The notes under the pieces were generated by a model. The model did not search any database. It saw nothing but the letters and a program-made list of their open reading frames with translations, and had not been told where the DNA came from. From positions 248,001 through 312,000 of the forward strand of contig CAWGTF010000011.1 in assembly GCA_963825425.1 (NCBI GenBank): DNA of 64,000 nt, written 5' to 3'. Both the position numbers and the translations under genes were made by a program. The DNA is from PALSA-607 sp963825425. Lineage in GTDB: Bacteria; Actinomycetota; Actinomycetes; Acidothermales; Acidothermaceae. Shown piece by piece: positions 38,733 through 50,607 of this stretch (position 1 is the first letter of the stretch; each line of letters starts with the position of its first letter).

Positions 38733-40064
38733 GCACACCGGACGATCGACGCGGTGGTCGGCTGCATCCGTTGACGCCCGTTGTTCGGGCCGGGCGGGTC
38801 CTGGTGTCGCTGGCCGCGCTCGCGACGTACAACCTCGAAAACATCCGCCATGCCGGCTGGTGGTTGCCCGCGATCGCGGTTGTCGCGCTGATCATCGGGC
38901 TCATCGCAAGTGCGATGTCGTGGGCCTTCACCAGGTTCGCCGTCGACGGTGGTGAGGTGCACATCGATTCCGGTGTGCTCTTCCGGCGATCGCGACAGGT
39001 ACGTATCGATCGGTTGCAGGCCATCGACATCGTGCAGCCCTTGCTTGCGCGCGCGTTCGGACTCGCTGAGCTGAAGCTCGACATGGCAGGCGGCGCAGAA
39101 GGTCGAGTGCGGCTGGGTTATCTGCGACTCGACGAGGCACAGGCGTTGCGCGCAGCCCTCCTCGCGATGGCCGCGGGCCTCGACCATCGCACCCCCGAAG
39201 CGCCGCAGCGGCCATTGGTGCACTGCTCGGGTGGTGCGATCGTCGGCGGCGCGTTGCTCTCGACGCAGGCCTTGATCGGCTTCATCTGGGTTGTGGCGTT
39301 CCTTGCCGGGGCAATTGCGTCTCGTCATCCTGGCGTCTTCACCGGGGCGTTGCCTGGCGTCGTCAGCGTGTTCGGTGCAGTGTGGCAGACGATCCAGCAG
39401 CATTTCGGATTCACCGTCGCCGATTCGCCTGACGGACTCCGGCTGCGGCACGGTCTCTTCGAGACCCGGGCACAGACCGTCCCACCGGGCCGGGTGCAGG
39501 CCGTGCGCATCGTGCAGCCGTTGTTGTGGCGGATGTTCGGGTGGGTGCGAGTCGATGCGAACATCGCCGGCTACGCCGGACATCGAGCCGAGGACGGTCG
39601 GCAGCACAATTCGGTTTTGCTGCCGGTCGGAACGCGCGCGCAGGCGCTGCTGGTGGTCGGCCGGGCGCTGCCCGGTGTCGACATCGACGCTGTTCGTGAT
39701 GACGCGGGTTCCGGCGCGCGCGAAGTGGCGCTCGCCGTTGCTCTGGTGGACCTATCGTGCTGGTGCCGACGAGGCGATCGTCAGCGTGCGCAGCGGGTTG
39801 CTGACGAAGGTGCATGCGGTCATGCGGCACGAGAAGATCCAGAGCGTTCGATTGTCGGCAGGGCCATGGCAACGCGCCCTTCGGCTCGCAACGGTGCACG
39901 TGGATTCAACCAAAGGTCCGGTCGATGTGGTGCTGCACCATCGAGACCTCGGTGAGGGTCGCCGCATCGTCGATGCCGAGGTGCTGCGGGCCGAGCGCGG
40001 CCGGGCGTTGCGAATGCCCGATCGCTGGATGACGACCACCCCCGGCCCGTCAGCGCTTGGGTAG
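38729..40064 (+). CDS. Large PH-domain membrane protein (YdbT-like; one frame break)
   Basis: About 445 residues with three bPH_2 repeats separated by membrane helices. Each repeat carries the same pattern: GVLFRRSRQVRIDRLQAIDI, GLFETRAQTVPPGRVQAVRI and GLLTKVHAVMRHEKIQSVRL. The frame changes near 39745 in the third unit. The small-plus-large pair, coupled by GTGA, matches the ydbS-ydbT arrangement and suggests a membrane complex. Confidence 0.78.
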
Positions 40065-40139
40065 GCTCGGCGACGTCCGGTACCCCCCGTGGACTGGAAC
40101 TGCTGAGGACTGGAACCACATGAACCGGAACCCCCGATC

Positions 40140-41043
40140 GTGAATTCATCCGTACCGCAATCCCGGCCTGGCCGGCTAGCGGTCGGTGTCATCTCTGCCG
40201 GCCGTGTCGGCGCGGTGCTCGGTGCTGCGCTTGCGCAGGGCTGGCCACCGGGTCGTCGCCGTGTCGGCGGTGTCGTCGGCGTCACGTCGCCGTGCCGCCG
40301 CGCTGTTGCCCGACGTCGACGTCCGTACGGCGGACGAGATCGGGCCGGACGTCGACCTGTTGCTGCTCGCGGTGCCCGACGACGCGCTGCCAGCGCTGGT
40401 CGAAGGCCTGGTCAATGCCGACGCGTTGCACGCCGGCCAGTTCGTGGTGCACACGTCTGGTCGCTACGGCATCGACGTGTTGTCTCCAGCGATGGCGATC
40501 GGCGCCCTGCCCCTCGCGTTGCATCCGGTCATGACGTTTACCGGGACCAGCATCGATCTCGACCGGCTCACGGGGGTGTGCTTCGGCGTGACGTCGATAC
40601 CTGTTCTGCGACCCGTCGCAGAAGCACTCGTGCTCGAGATGGGTGGTGAGCCGGTCTGGATCGACGAGGCGGATCGGGTGCTCTACCACGCGGCGCTCGC
40701 GCATGGCGCGAACCATCTCGTCACCCTGGTCTCCTCGTCGATGGATCTGCTTCGCGCAGCGGGGGTTGAGAACCCGCAGCGGCTGCTCGGACCGCTGCTG
40801 TCGGCGGCACTCGACAACGCGCTGCGCCACGGCGACGCCGGGTTGACCGGGCCGGTTGTCCGCGGCGACGCGGGTACCGTTGCTGCCCACGTCGACGCGC
40901 TCACGAGGGTCAGCCCGGAAACGGCAGCCGCCTACATCGCGATGGCCAGGCTGACTGCCGACCGGGCTCTTGCCGCCGGTCTGCTGCCGGCGGGCGATGC
41001 GGCGGCACTGCTCGGCGTCCTTGCGCGAGGGTCGAGCTCATGA
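40140..41043 (+). CDS. Rossmann-fold / DUF2520 protein (frame broken near 40235)
   Basis: About 300 residues. An N-terminal NAD(P)-binding Rossmann domain (VGVISAGRVGAVLGAALA) is followed by a DUF2520 helical domain (HPVMTFTG at the junction, then YHAALAHGANHLVTL). It resembles small oxidoreductases of the ketopantoate-reductase or pyrroline-carboxylate-reductase type. Its stop overlaps panC as ATGA, which would suit a ketopantoate reductase, but that is context only. The frame changes near 40235. Confidence 0.75.
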
Positions 41044-41904
41044 CCGCCGTCGCTCGCACTCGGACGGAGCTTGCCGTCGCACGCGCGATGTTGGGGCGGA
41101 CCGTTGCTCTGGTGCCGACGATGGGGGCGTTACACGATGGACATCGGTCGCTGTTGCGTCGAGCTCGAGAAGTTGCCGACGAGACAGTGGTGAGCATCTT
41201 CGTGAATCCATTGCAGTTCGCAGCCGGCGAAGACCTCGATCGTTATCCGCGCGCCCTTGAGGCGGATCTCGCGATGTGTGCCGAAGAGGGCGTCGCGTTG
41301 GCGTTCGTGCCGAGTCGCACGCAGATGTACCCGCGCGAGCCCGTGGTGCGAGTGGTTGCCGGCGCGATGGGTCAGCGATTCGAGGGCGCGAGCCGAGCCG
41401 GTCACTTCGACGGTGTGCTGACGGTGGTGGCGAAACTGTTCGGCCTCGTGCGTCCTGACGTCGCGGTGTTCGGTCGCAAGGACGCCCAGCAGCTCGCGCT
41501 CGTACGGGCCATGGTGGCCGATCTCGACCTGCCGGTACGCATCGAGGGTGCGCCACTGATCCGGGACGCCGACGGGCTGGCGTTGTCGAGCCGCAACGCG
41601 TACTTGACGGCGTCGCAGCGGGTTTCCGCGCTCGCGCTGCGGCGAGCGCTGCTCGCGGGCGCGGCGGCTGCGGGCAGCGGTCAGGCGCCATCGGCGATTG
41701 TCGCGGCAGCCCAGGCGGTGCTGGATCGGCGAGGGTGGTGTCGAGACCGACTACGTTGCGCTCGTTGACCCTGACACGTTCGAGGCTCTCGACGACCGCG
41801 CTCATGCCGCGCGCCAGGCCGTGCTCGCGGTGGCCGCCCGCGTGGGGTCGACCCGGCTGATCGACAATGAGTCCGTGAACATCGACGAGACGGTGATCGG
41901 ATGA
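41040..41904 (+). CDS. panC: Pantothenate synthetase (frame broken near 41728)
   Basis: ATP-dependent condensation of pantoate and beta-alanine. VPTMGALHDGHRSL contains the HIGH-like motif, FVNPLQF and FGRKDAQQLALVR are conserved, and LALSSRNAYL is the KMSKS-like loop. The frame changes near 41728, after which VETDYVALVDPDTFE completes the C-terminal domain. Both ends overlap neighbours as ATGA. No panD follows, contrary to the common panC-panD order. Confidence 0.92.
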
Positions 41905-43582
41905 GCTTGAGCCGGCGGCTGGCCGCCCCAGAACCTGGGTGGACGGCGCGTGCCGACATCGTGGTCGTCGGCAGCGGTATCGCGGGCTTGACCACGGCCT
42001 TGAAGGCCCGACGCGCCGGCACTGTGCTGCTCGTCACGAAGACCGAACTCGACGCAGGCTCGACCCGCTGGGCGCAGGGTGGGATTGCCGCCGCGCTCGG
42101 GCCGGGGGACACCCCCGCCGACCACTTGACCGACACGCTGGTCGCTGGTGCGGGTCTGTGCGACGAAGACGCCGTGCGGGTTCTGGTCACCGAAGGGCCT
42201 GACCTCGTGCGCGAACTCGTCGAGCTCGGCACCCGGTTCGATCTCGACCACGCCGGCGACCTCGCACTGACGCGGGAAGGCGGCCATCTACGACGCCGGA
42301 TCGCGCACGCCGGTGGTGATGCGACGGGTGCGGAGATCGAGCGCGCACTGATCGCCGCAGTGAAGGCGACCGAAGGCATCGAGATCATCGAGCACGCGCT
42401 CGTCATCGACCTGCTGAAGACCATCGACGGCCGGGCTTGCGGTGTCACCCTGCACGTCATCGGGGCCGGTCGGCGCGACGGTGTCGGTGCCGCTCGCGGA
42501 CGCGCCGTCGTCCTGGCGACCGGCGGTATCGGGCAGGTGTTCGCATCGACGACCAACCCGCCGGTGGCGACCGGCGACGGCGTCGCGCTCGCGTTGCGCG
42601 CCGGCGCGGACGTGACCGACATGGAGTTCGTCCAGTTTCATCCGACCGTGTTGTGGCTCGGGCCCGGCGCGGCCGGCCAGCAGCCGCTGATCTCCGAGGC
42701 ACTGCGTGGCGAAGGTGCGGTGCTCATCGATGTACTCGGCCGCCGCTTCATGGTCGGCCAGCACCCGATGGCCGAGCTCGCGCCGCGCTACGTCGTCGCG
42801 CAGGCGATCGTGCGCCAACTGCGCGAGACGGGCGCCGACCACGTGCTGCTCGATGCCCGCGCGGTGCCTGATCTCGCGGAGCGCTTTCCCACCATCACTG
42901 CGTCGTGCCGCGCGAACGGCATCGACCCGGTGACAACACCGATTCCGGTAGTGCCCGGTGCGCATCACGCGAGCGGCGGCGTGCGGACCGATCTGTTCGG
43001 CCGCACGTAGCGTGCCTGGCTTGTATGCGTGCGGCGAGGTCGCCTGCACGGGTGTGCACGGCGCGAACCGGCTGGCCTCGAACAGCCTTCTCGAGGGGTT
43101 GGTGTTCGCGGCCCGGATCGCGGACGATCTGGCGCGGTCGTTGCCGCCGGACGGCGAACCTGCACTCGACCAGCGGGACGCCGGGTTGCTGCCGCCATCG
43201 GCATTGGTCGGCGTCCAGGCTGCAATGACCGCCGGTGCCGGTGTGCTGCGCAGCGCTGACAGCCTCGCGACGGCCGCAGCGGCGCTGGTCCGGATCGGCG
43301 CGCAGGTCAGCGCCGATGCGGACCGATCAGTTCGTCGAGCCGTGTGTCGAGGCGTGGGAAGCGACGAACCTGCACACGGTCGCGAACGCGCTCGTCGCGG
43401 GCGCGCGGATGCGTGCAGAGACCCGCGGCTGCCACTGGCGGGAGGACTATCCCGAGACGTCGCCCGCCTGGCGGGGGCATCTGGTCACTTCTCTTCTCGA
43501 CGACGGCGCGCTCGAGACGGTGTTCGAGCCCGCACCCGTCGTCGCTACCGCACGCGCTAGCGCCTTCGGCGCCCTGACATGA
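41901..43582 (+). CDS. nadB: L-aspartate oxidase (two frame breaks)
   Basis: FAD enzyme oxidising L-aspartate to iminoaspartate, the first step of de novo NAD synthesis. IVVVGSGIAGLTTALKA is the dinucleotide-binding loop, STRWAQGGIAAALG and HHASGGVRTD are family marks, and VPGLYACGEVACTGVHGANR precedes the C-terminal helical domain. Frame changes lie near 43010, where ACGTAGCG creates a false stop, and near 43315. The joined protein is about 560 residues. nadA is not in the window between panC and nadC. Confidence 0.9.
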
Positions 43583-43591
43583 CCGCCCGAC

Positions 43592-44523
43592 ATGAGTCTG
43601 CCCGTCGTGCTTGAGCGGCGTCTTGCCGAGGCTGGGTCTGGACGCCGCGGCTGTCGAGGCGTTGGTCGCTGGGGCGCTGGCGGAGGATCTGGCGGGCGGC
43701 GTCGACGTGACAAGCGTGGCGGTCATTGCGCCTGACGACGTCGCGGTGGCCGATTTCGTCTCACGTGCGCGCGGCGTCGTCGCTGGTCTACCGATCGTCT
43801 CGGCAGTGTTGTGGATCGCGACCGGCGGCTCCGTCGAGATCGACGAAAGGGTCGTCGACGGCATGCGAGTGGAGCCGGCAACGACCGTGTTGTCGGCAAC
43901 GGGCGCGACGCGCTCGCTGCTCACCGCCGAACGCACCGCGCTGAATCTGCTCGGGCATCTGTCGGGCATCGCCACCCTCACCCGTCAGTGGGTCGATGCC
44001 ATCGCGGGCAGCGGCGCCGCGATCCGCGACACTCGAAAGACCACGCCGGGCCTGCGGACGCTGGAGAAGTACGCGGTCCGGTGCGGGGGCGGCGTGAACC
44101 ACCGGATGTCGCTATCCGATGCGGCGCTTGATCAAGGACAACCACGTGGTCGCGGCCGGTGGGGTTGCGGCCGCTTTCCGTGCGGTGCGCGCGGCGTTTC
44201 CGCAGCTTCCCGTCGAAGTCGAGTGCGACACGATCGAGCAGGTTGATGAGGCATTGGAGGCAGGCGCCGATCTCATCTTGCTCGACAACATGTCACTGGA
44301 ATCCATGCGGGCGGCGGTGGCGTTGGTCCGCGAACGGGGCAGCTCATGTCGACTCGAGGCAAGCGGTGGGCTGACGTTGGCGAATGCCGCGGCGGTGGCC
44401 GCGACGGGCGTCGACTACCTCTCGGTCGGAGCTCTGACACACTCTGCGCCGGTGTTCGACATCGGCGTCGACCTGCGGGCCGTTGATCCGGGAGCAAGGA
44501 GTACCGATGCTGCTGACGATTGA
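43592..44523 (+). CDS. nadC: Nicotinate-nucleotide pyrophosphorylase (two frame breaks)
   Basis: Quinolinate phosphoribosyltransferase, converting quinolinate and PRPP to nicotinate mononucleotide. DTRKTTPGLRTLEKYAV and IKDNHVVAAGG are diagnostic; VEVECDTIEQVDEAL and LEASGGL bind substrate. ATG 43592 gives the natural start MSLPVVLERRLAEAG, then the frame changes near 43635 and again near 44125. It overlaps coaX by 17 bp. Confidence 0.9.
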
Positions 44524-45292
44524 CGTCGGCAATACCCAGACCGTGCTCGGACTCTTCGAGGGCGAGCGCATCGTCGAGCACTGGCGACTGGCAACCGATC
44601 CGCGCCGCTCGGCAGACGAGCTCGGGTTGCTGGTCACCGGCCTCCTCGCTGCCTCTGAGACCGCGCGTCGGACACCGGTGATGGAACGGTCGACGGAATC
44701 GCGTGCTGCTCGACCGTGCCGTCGGCGTTGCGCGAGGTGCGGACGATGTGCGATCGCTGGTTCGACGCGGTGCCTCTCGTCGTCGTCGAGCCTGGGATCC
44801 GCACCGGGGTGCCGGTGCTCTACGACAACCCGAAGGAGGTCGGCGCCGATCGCATCGTGAACACGCTCGCCGCGTTCACCCTGCACGGCGGGCCGGCCAT
44901 CGTCGTTGACTTCGGCACGTCGACCAACTTCGACGTGGTCTCCGCAAAGGGTGAGTTCCTTGGCGGCGTTCTCGCGCCGGGCATCGAGATCTCGGTCGAT
45001 GCCTTGGCCTCGCGCGCGGCTCAGCTGATGAAGGTGCAGTTGGTGCGGCCGCGATCGGTCATCGGCAAGAACACCGTCGAATCGCTTGCAGTCGGGAATC
45101 ATCTACGGGTTCGCCTCGCAGGTCGACGGGATCACCGAGCGGATCATCGCCGAACTCGGGACACCGGCCACGGTGATTGCCACCGGCGGCCTCGCGACTG
45201 TGGTGCTCGAGGAATGCCGGCTCATCGACGTCCACGAGCCGTGGCTGACCCTGATCGGGTTGCGGTTGATGTTCGAACGCAATATCGCATGA
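44507..45292 (+). CDS. coaX: Type III pantothenate kinase (two frame breaks)
   Basis: Phosphorylates pantothenate as the first step of CoA synthesis; the feedback-resistant type. The phosphate-binding motif IDVGNTQTVLGLF opens the protein, VVDFGTSTNFDVV is the second motif, and GGVLAPGIEIS follows. Frame changes lie near 44670 (one of the few in the -1 direction) and near 45090. ATG 44507 follows AAGGAG (44496-44501). It directly follows nadC and precedes lysS, the common actinobacterial order. Confidence 0.9.
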
Positions 45293-45310
45293 GGTCGCCC
45301 GCCTGCCAGA

Positions 45311-45316
45311 TAGCCT
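45311..45316 (+). promoter_or_regulatory. Leaderless-type -10 box (TAGCCT) for lysS
   Basis: It ends 7 nt before GTG 45324, with no Shine-Dalgarno. Confidence 0.55.
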
Positions 45317-45323
45317 TCCGCCC

Positions 45324-46809
45324 GTGAGTGACGAGCTGCCCGAGCAGATGCAAGTGCGGCGCGAAAAGGTCGAGTGGCTGCGGGCACAGGGCATCGAGCC
45401 GTATCCGGCCGGCTTCCCCCGGACCGCGACGATCGCCGAGGTTCGCGCGGCGCACGTCGATCTGCCGCCCGATACCGCCACCGGTCATCAGGTCGGCGTC
45501 GTCGGTCGCGTGGTGCTCGCGCGCAACTCCGGCAAGCTCTGTTTCGCCACGATCCGCGACGGCTCCGGTGAGCTTCAGGTGATGATCTCGCTCGACCGGC
45601 TCGGTGCCGAGTCGCTGGCCCTGTGGAAGTCCGCGATCGATCTTGGCGATCACGTCGGTGTCGAGGGTGAGGTCATCACGTCGCGCAGTGGTGAGCTTTC
45701 GGTGCTCGCCGATTCGTGGGCACTGACCGCCAAGTGCTTGCGGCCGCTGCCGGACAAGCACCGGGGACTCACCGACCCCGAGTCGCGGGTGCGGCAGCGC
45801 TACGTCGATCTGATTGCGAACTCCGACGCTCGCGACATGGTCAGGATCAAGGCGACCGTTGTCGGGTCGGTGCGTGACACGCTCGCCCGCCACGGCTATC
45901 TCGAGGTCGAAACCCCGACGCTTCAGCTGCTGCACGGCGGGGCGGCGGCGCGACCGTTTCAGACCCACCTGAACGCGTTCGACATCCCGATGTACCTGCG
46001 CATCGCGCTGGAGCTCTATCTCAAGCGGATCGTGGTCGGCGGGATCGAGCGGGTCTACGAGATCGGCCGGATCTTTCGCAACGAGGGCGTCGACTCGACC
46101 CATAGCCCCGAGTTCACGATGCTCGAGGCATACGAGGCCTACGGCGACTACAACACGATGGCTGACCTGACCCGCGAGATCGTGCTCGACGCTGCGCTGG
46201 CTGTCGGCTCGCCCGTGGTGCCCGACGGTCGCGGCGGGTCGATCGATCTTGCCGCGCCGTGGCGGACTGTGACGATCCATCAGGCGGTGTCGCAGGCGGT
46301 CGGTGCGGAACTCTCGATCGATACCGACGTCGCACAACTGCGCGCGATAGCTGTGCGGCACGACGTGGCCCTGCCGCCCGGGCAGTCCGGCCACGATCAC
46401 GGGCACATCGTGCTCGAACTGTTCGAAAAGCTCGTCGAACACACCCTCGTCGAGCCGACCTTCGTGCGGGATTACCCGGTGTCTGTCCGGCCGCTTGCGC
46501 GACCACACCGCGACGATCCGCGATTGGTCGAGGCCTGGGATCTGGTGGTGAATGGCGTCGAACTCGCCCCGGCATACTCCGAATTGGTCGACCCAATCGA
46601 GCAACGTCGGAGATTGACAGAACAGTCGCTATTGGCCGCCGGTGGTGATCCCGAGGCTATGCAACTCGACGAAGATTTCTTGCGCGCCCTGGAATATGGC
46701 GCACCGCCCAATGGGCGGTCTCGGTCTCGGTATCGATCGGTTGGTCATGCTGCTGACGGGGGCGAGCATTCGCGAGACGATCCTTTTCCCGTTGGTCAGG
46801 CCCGAGTAA
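45324..46809 (+). CDS. lysS: Lysyl-tRNA synthetase, class II (frame broken near 46710)
   Basis: Charges tRNA-Lys. An N-terminal OB-fold anticodon domain is followed by the class II core with motif 2 FRNEGVDSTHSPEFTMLE. Motif 3, GGLGLGIDRLVMLLTG, is read only after a frame change near 46710, where CCGCCCAATGGG has one base too many; the true stop is then TAA 46807-46809 rather than 46877. The product of about 495 residues is normal. As an essential gene with a late frameshift it is strong evidence that the breaks are artefacts. Confidence 0.93.
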
Positions 46810-46812
46810 CCG

Positions 46813-47341
46813 ATGAGCTCACCACCTGCCAACATCGTCATTCGTCGCGCCCGGACGGCGGACGTGAAAGCAATTAGGGGATTCGTCGACGCGTACGCCC
46901 CAGAGCGCAAACTACTGAACAAACCGACCGTGACCTTGTACGAGGACGTGCAGGAATTCTGGGTCGCCGAGCGGTCGGCGGGCGACGAGGCGGCATCGGT
47001 GGTTGGCTGTGGCGCCCTGCACGTCATGTGGGAAGACCTGGCCGAGGTGCGAACCCTTGCCGTCGACCCCTCGGTGCGCGCCACGGGCATTGGCCATCTG
47101 CTGCTTGGAGCAATTGCTACGCACGGCACGCGAGCTCGGCGTCCGTCGGCTGTTTTGTTTGACTTTTGAAGTCAATTTCTTCGCCGCGCACGGATTCTCA
47201 GAGCTGGAAGGTGAACCGGTTGCGCCGGGGGTGTTCGAGGAGCTGTTGCGGTCATATGATGAAGGCATTGCCGAGTTTCTTGACCTCGAACGAGTGAAGC
47301 CGAACACGCTCGGGAACACCCGCATGATCAAGTATCTGTAG
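46813..47341 (+). CDS. argA: GNAT amino-acid N-acetyltransferase, ArgA-like (frame broken near 47107)
   Basis: About 175 residues, resembling the short GNAT-type N-acetylglutamate synthase of mycobacteria (Rv2747). VIRRARTADV, LYEDVQEFWVAE, GCGALHVMWEDLAEVRTLAVDP, LTFEVNFFAAHGF and a final YVKPN-like VKPNTLGNTRM are shared features. It probably makes N-acetyl-glutamate for arginine synthesis. The frame changes near 47107, next to the acetyl-CoA loop ATGIGHLLL. It starts 3 bp after the lysS stop. Confidence 0.8.
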
Positions 47342-47414
47342 CGTTCGACTTCGGTATTTGCATTCAACGCCGAGTTCCTGTTTGCTTTCGGCAATCGTAC
47401 GAAAGGACAAACCC

Positions 47415-47759
47415 GTGGCACAGAAGGTCCAGGTAACGCTTGTCGACGACCTCGACGGGAGTTCGGCTGACGAGACACTGACGTTCGGTCTGGACGGCGT
47501 GACCTACGAGATCGATCTCAGTAAGAGCAATGCCAAGAAGTTTCGCGATTCGCTGAACGCATATGTCGGCGCCGCGCGCCGATCCGGCCGAGCCGCACGG
47601 GCGGGTCGTCCGCGTGGTCGCACCGCCCGCCGTGCCGCAGCCGGCAGCCAGGCACCGACGTCTGACATCCGGGCGTGGGCGCGGAGCAAGGGCATCAAGG
47701 TCAACGAGCGTGGCCGCATCTCGGCCGACATCGTCGCCAAGTACGAGGCGGCGCACTAG
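47415..47759 (+). CDS. lsr2: Lsr2 nucleoid-associated protein
   Basis: 114 residues, intact. The N-terminal dimerisation domain starts AQKVQVTLVDDLDGS. The C-terminal DNA-binding domain ends IRAWARSKGIKVNERGRISA, with the AT-hook-like RGR. Lsr2 bridges and silences AT-rich DNA in actinobacteria. The Arg-rich linker contains RAGRPRGRTARR. GTG 47415 with GAAAGGA upstream is the start. A 286-bp gap to clpC contains its promoter and no other gene. Confidence 0.94.
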   Translation: MAQKVQVTLVDDLDGSSADETLTFGLDGVTYEIDLSKSNAKKFRDSLNAYVGAARRSGRAARAGRPRGRTARRAAAGSQAPTSDIRAWARSKGIKVNERGRISADIVAKYEAAH

Positions 47760-48000
47760 CTGTTCGCTCGGAGCGCAACGAGGCGTTCGGGCTAGTCGGA
47801 ACACCCGCGCACAGGTCACAGTTGGGCTTCAGTGTGGGCACGAACGCCCATTTCGCGACCTTTGACCCCGTCAAACGGAGTAGTGCACCCGCCCGAGGAC
47901 CGAAAATTGGGTCCAAGAACGCAAGTCTCGCTGCCGTTTTGGCGAGAACTGTGTTGAGCCAGGCACTGTCGCACGGCAAGGCCTGTCCCTGGCGCCGGGA

Positions 48001-48006
48001 TAGCAT
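48001..48006 (+). promoter_or_regulatory. Possible clpC -10 box (TAGCAT)
   Basis: It lies 40 nt before the clpC ATG, leaving a leader of about 33 nt with GAGGAG (48031-48036) as ribosome-binding site. No clear -35, HspR (HAIR) or ClgR-type inverted repeat was found in the 286-bp region. Confidence 0.35.
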
Positions 48007-48045
48007 GAAAAAGAAGGCAGGCGCCGCCACTGAGGAGCGAGCGAC

Positions 48046-50603
48046 ATGTTCGAGAGATTTACCGACCGAGCCCGCCGTGTTGTCGTGCTGGCGCAAGAAG
48101 AAGCCCGCATGCTCAACCACAACTACATCGGCACCGAGCACATCCTGCTCGGGCTCATCCACGAGGGCGAAGGCGTCGCCGCGAAGGCTCTCGAGAGCCT
48201 CGGAATCTCGCTCGAAGGCGTCCGCCAGCAGGTCGAAGAGATCATCGGGCAGGGCCAGCAGGCGCCGTCCGGCCACATTCCTTTCACGCCGCGCGCCAAG
48301 AAGGTGCTGGAGCTCTCGCTGCGCGAAGCGCTTCAGCTCGGCCACAACTACATCGGCACCGAGCACATCCTGCTCGGCCTGATCCGCGAAGGCGAAGGCG
48401 TCGCGGCCCAGGTGCTGGTGAAGCTCGGCGCCGACCTGAACCGGGTGCGGCAACAGGTCATCCAGTTGCTGTCCGGCTACCAGGGCAAGCAAGAGGCGAC
48501 CGCGGGCGGTCCCGCAGAGGGCACCCAGTCGACGTCCCTCGTCTTGGATCAGTTCGGCCGCAACCTGACGCAGGCCGCGCGCGAAGGCAAGCTCGACCCG
48601 GTCATCGGCCGTGAGAAGGAAATCGAGCGCGTCATGCAGGTGCTGTCGCGACGCACCAAGAACAACCCGGTGCTGATTGGCGAGCCCGGCGTGGGCAAGA
48701 CCGCGATCGTCGAAGGTCTGGCGCAGGCCATCGTCAAGGGCGAAGTGCCCGAGACGCTGAAGGACAAGCAGCTGTACACCCTCGACCTCGGCGCGCTCGT
48801 TGCCGGTAGCCGCTATCGCGGTGACTTCGAAGAGCGGCTGAAGAAGGTCCTCAAGGAGATCCGCACTCGCGGCGACATCATCTTGTTCATCGACGAGCTG
48901 CACACCTTGGTCGGCGCCGGCGCCGCCGAGGGTGCCATCGACGCGGCGTCCATCTTGAAGCCGATGCTGGCCAGAGGCGAGCTGCAGACCATCGGTGCGA
49001 CGACGCTCGACGAGTACCGCAAGCACCTGGAGAAGGATGCCGCGCTCGAGCGGCGCTTCCAGCCGATCCAGGTTGCCGAGCCGTCGCTTGCGCACACCAT
49101 CGAGATCCTCAAGGGCCTGCGCGATCGCTACGAGTCGCACCACCGCGTCTCGATCACCGACGGCGCACTGGTTGCGGCAGCGCAGCTGGCCGACCGCTAC
49201 ATCAGCGATCGCTTCCTGCCAGACAAGGCCATCGACTTGATCGACGAGGCCGGCTCGCGCATGCGCATTCGGCGCATGACCGCACCGCCGGATCTCCGCG
49301 AGTTCGACGAGAAGATTGCTGGCGTCCGCCGTGAGAAGGAAAGCGCGATCGACGCTCAAGACTTCGAGAAGGCGGCGTCCCTTCGCGATCGCGAGAAGCA
49401 ACTGCTCGCGGCGAAGTCGCAGCGCGAGCGGGAGTGGAAGGCCGGCGACATGGACGTCGTCGCCGAGGTCGACGAAGAGCTGATCGCTGAGGTGCTCGCG
49501 ACCGCTACGGGCATTCCGGTGTTCAAGCTGACCGAGGAAGAGACGTCGCGGCTGCTGCGCATGGAAGACGAGCTGCACAAGCGGGTCATCGGCCAGGAGC
49601 CGGCGATCAAGGCTCTGTCGCAGACGATTCGGCGTACCCGCGCCGGTCTGAAGGACCCGAAGCGGCCCGGCGGCTCGTTCATCTTCGCCGGCCCTTCAGG
49701 TGTCGGTAAGACCGAGCTGTCGAAGACGCTCGCCGAGTTCCTTTTCGGTGACGAGGACTCCCTGATCCAGCTCGACATGAGCGAGTTCATGGAGAAGCAC
49801 ACGGTGTCGCGACTGTTCGGTTCGCCGCCTGGCTACGTCGGTTACGACGAAGGTGGTCAGCTGACCGAGAAGGTGCGTCGCAAGCCGTTCTCGGTCGTGT
49901 TGTTCGACGAGGTCGAAAAGGCGCACCCCGACATCTTCAACTCGTTGCTGCAGATCCTTGAGGACGGTCGGTTGACCGACGCTCAGGGCCGAGTGGTCGA
50001 CTTCAAGAACACCGTCATCATCATGACGACGAACCTCGGCACGCGTGACATCTCCAAGGGCTTCAACATGGGCTTCTCCAAGGAGCATGACGCGCAGGGC
50101 AACTACGAGCGGATGAAGGCGAAGGTCAACGAGGAGCTGAAGCAGCACTTCAGGCCAGAGTTCTTGAACCGGGTCGATGACACGATCGTGTTCCACCAGC
50201 TGACCGAGGACGAGATCGTGACGATCGTCGACCTGATGATTGCCAAGGTCGACCTTCGGCTGCGTGACCGCGACATGGGTCTCGAGCTCACGCCGGACGC
50301 CAAGAAGGTGCTCGCCAAGAAGGGCTACGACCCGGTGCTTGGTGCGCGTCCGTTGCGGCGCACGATCCAGCGCGAGATCGAGGACGTCTTGTCGGAGAAG
50401 ATTCTGTTCGGCGAGCTCAAGGCCGGCCAGATCGTCGTCGTCGACGCCGAGGGGGTCGACACCCCCGAAGCCGCATTCACGTTCCGTGGCGAGGCGAAGC
50501 CGGCACTGGTGCCTGATCTGCCTCCGCTGGCAGAAGCGGCACCAGCCGCCGATCCGGCGCGCGCGGGCCGCCAGCCGCGAGCGTGGCGCCAGCCGCGGAG
50601 TAG
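48046..50603 (+). CDS. clpC: ClpC AAA+ unfoldase of the Clp protease (tail frame broken near 50565)
   Basis: Two Clp N repeats (each with HNYIGTEHILLGLI), then AAA+ module 1 with Walker A GEPGVGKT, a UVR-like middle domain (REFDEKIAGVRREKESAIDA), and AAA+ module 2 with GPSGVGKT and the C-terminal D2 domain. ClpC feeds substrates to ClpP. The raw frame runs on to 50802 into antisense mutY. A -1 change near 50565 gives the low-complexity end PAASVAPAAE and TAG at 50601-50603, about 852 residues, the normal size. Confidence 0.95.
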
Positions 50604-50607
50604 CGCC

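Noticed and set aside
47760..48045. HspR (HAIR) or ClgR operator in the clpC promoter
   Set aside because: No CTTGAGT-N7-ACTCAAG or good ClgR-type inverted repeat is present; only a weak -10 box was kept.
47701..49578. A 625-codon open frame antisense to clpC
   Set aside because: Shadow of clpC, whose domains are unmistakable on the plus strand.
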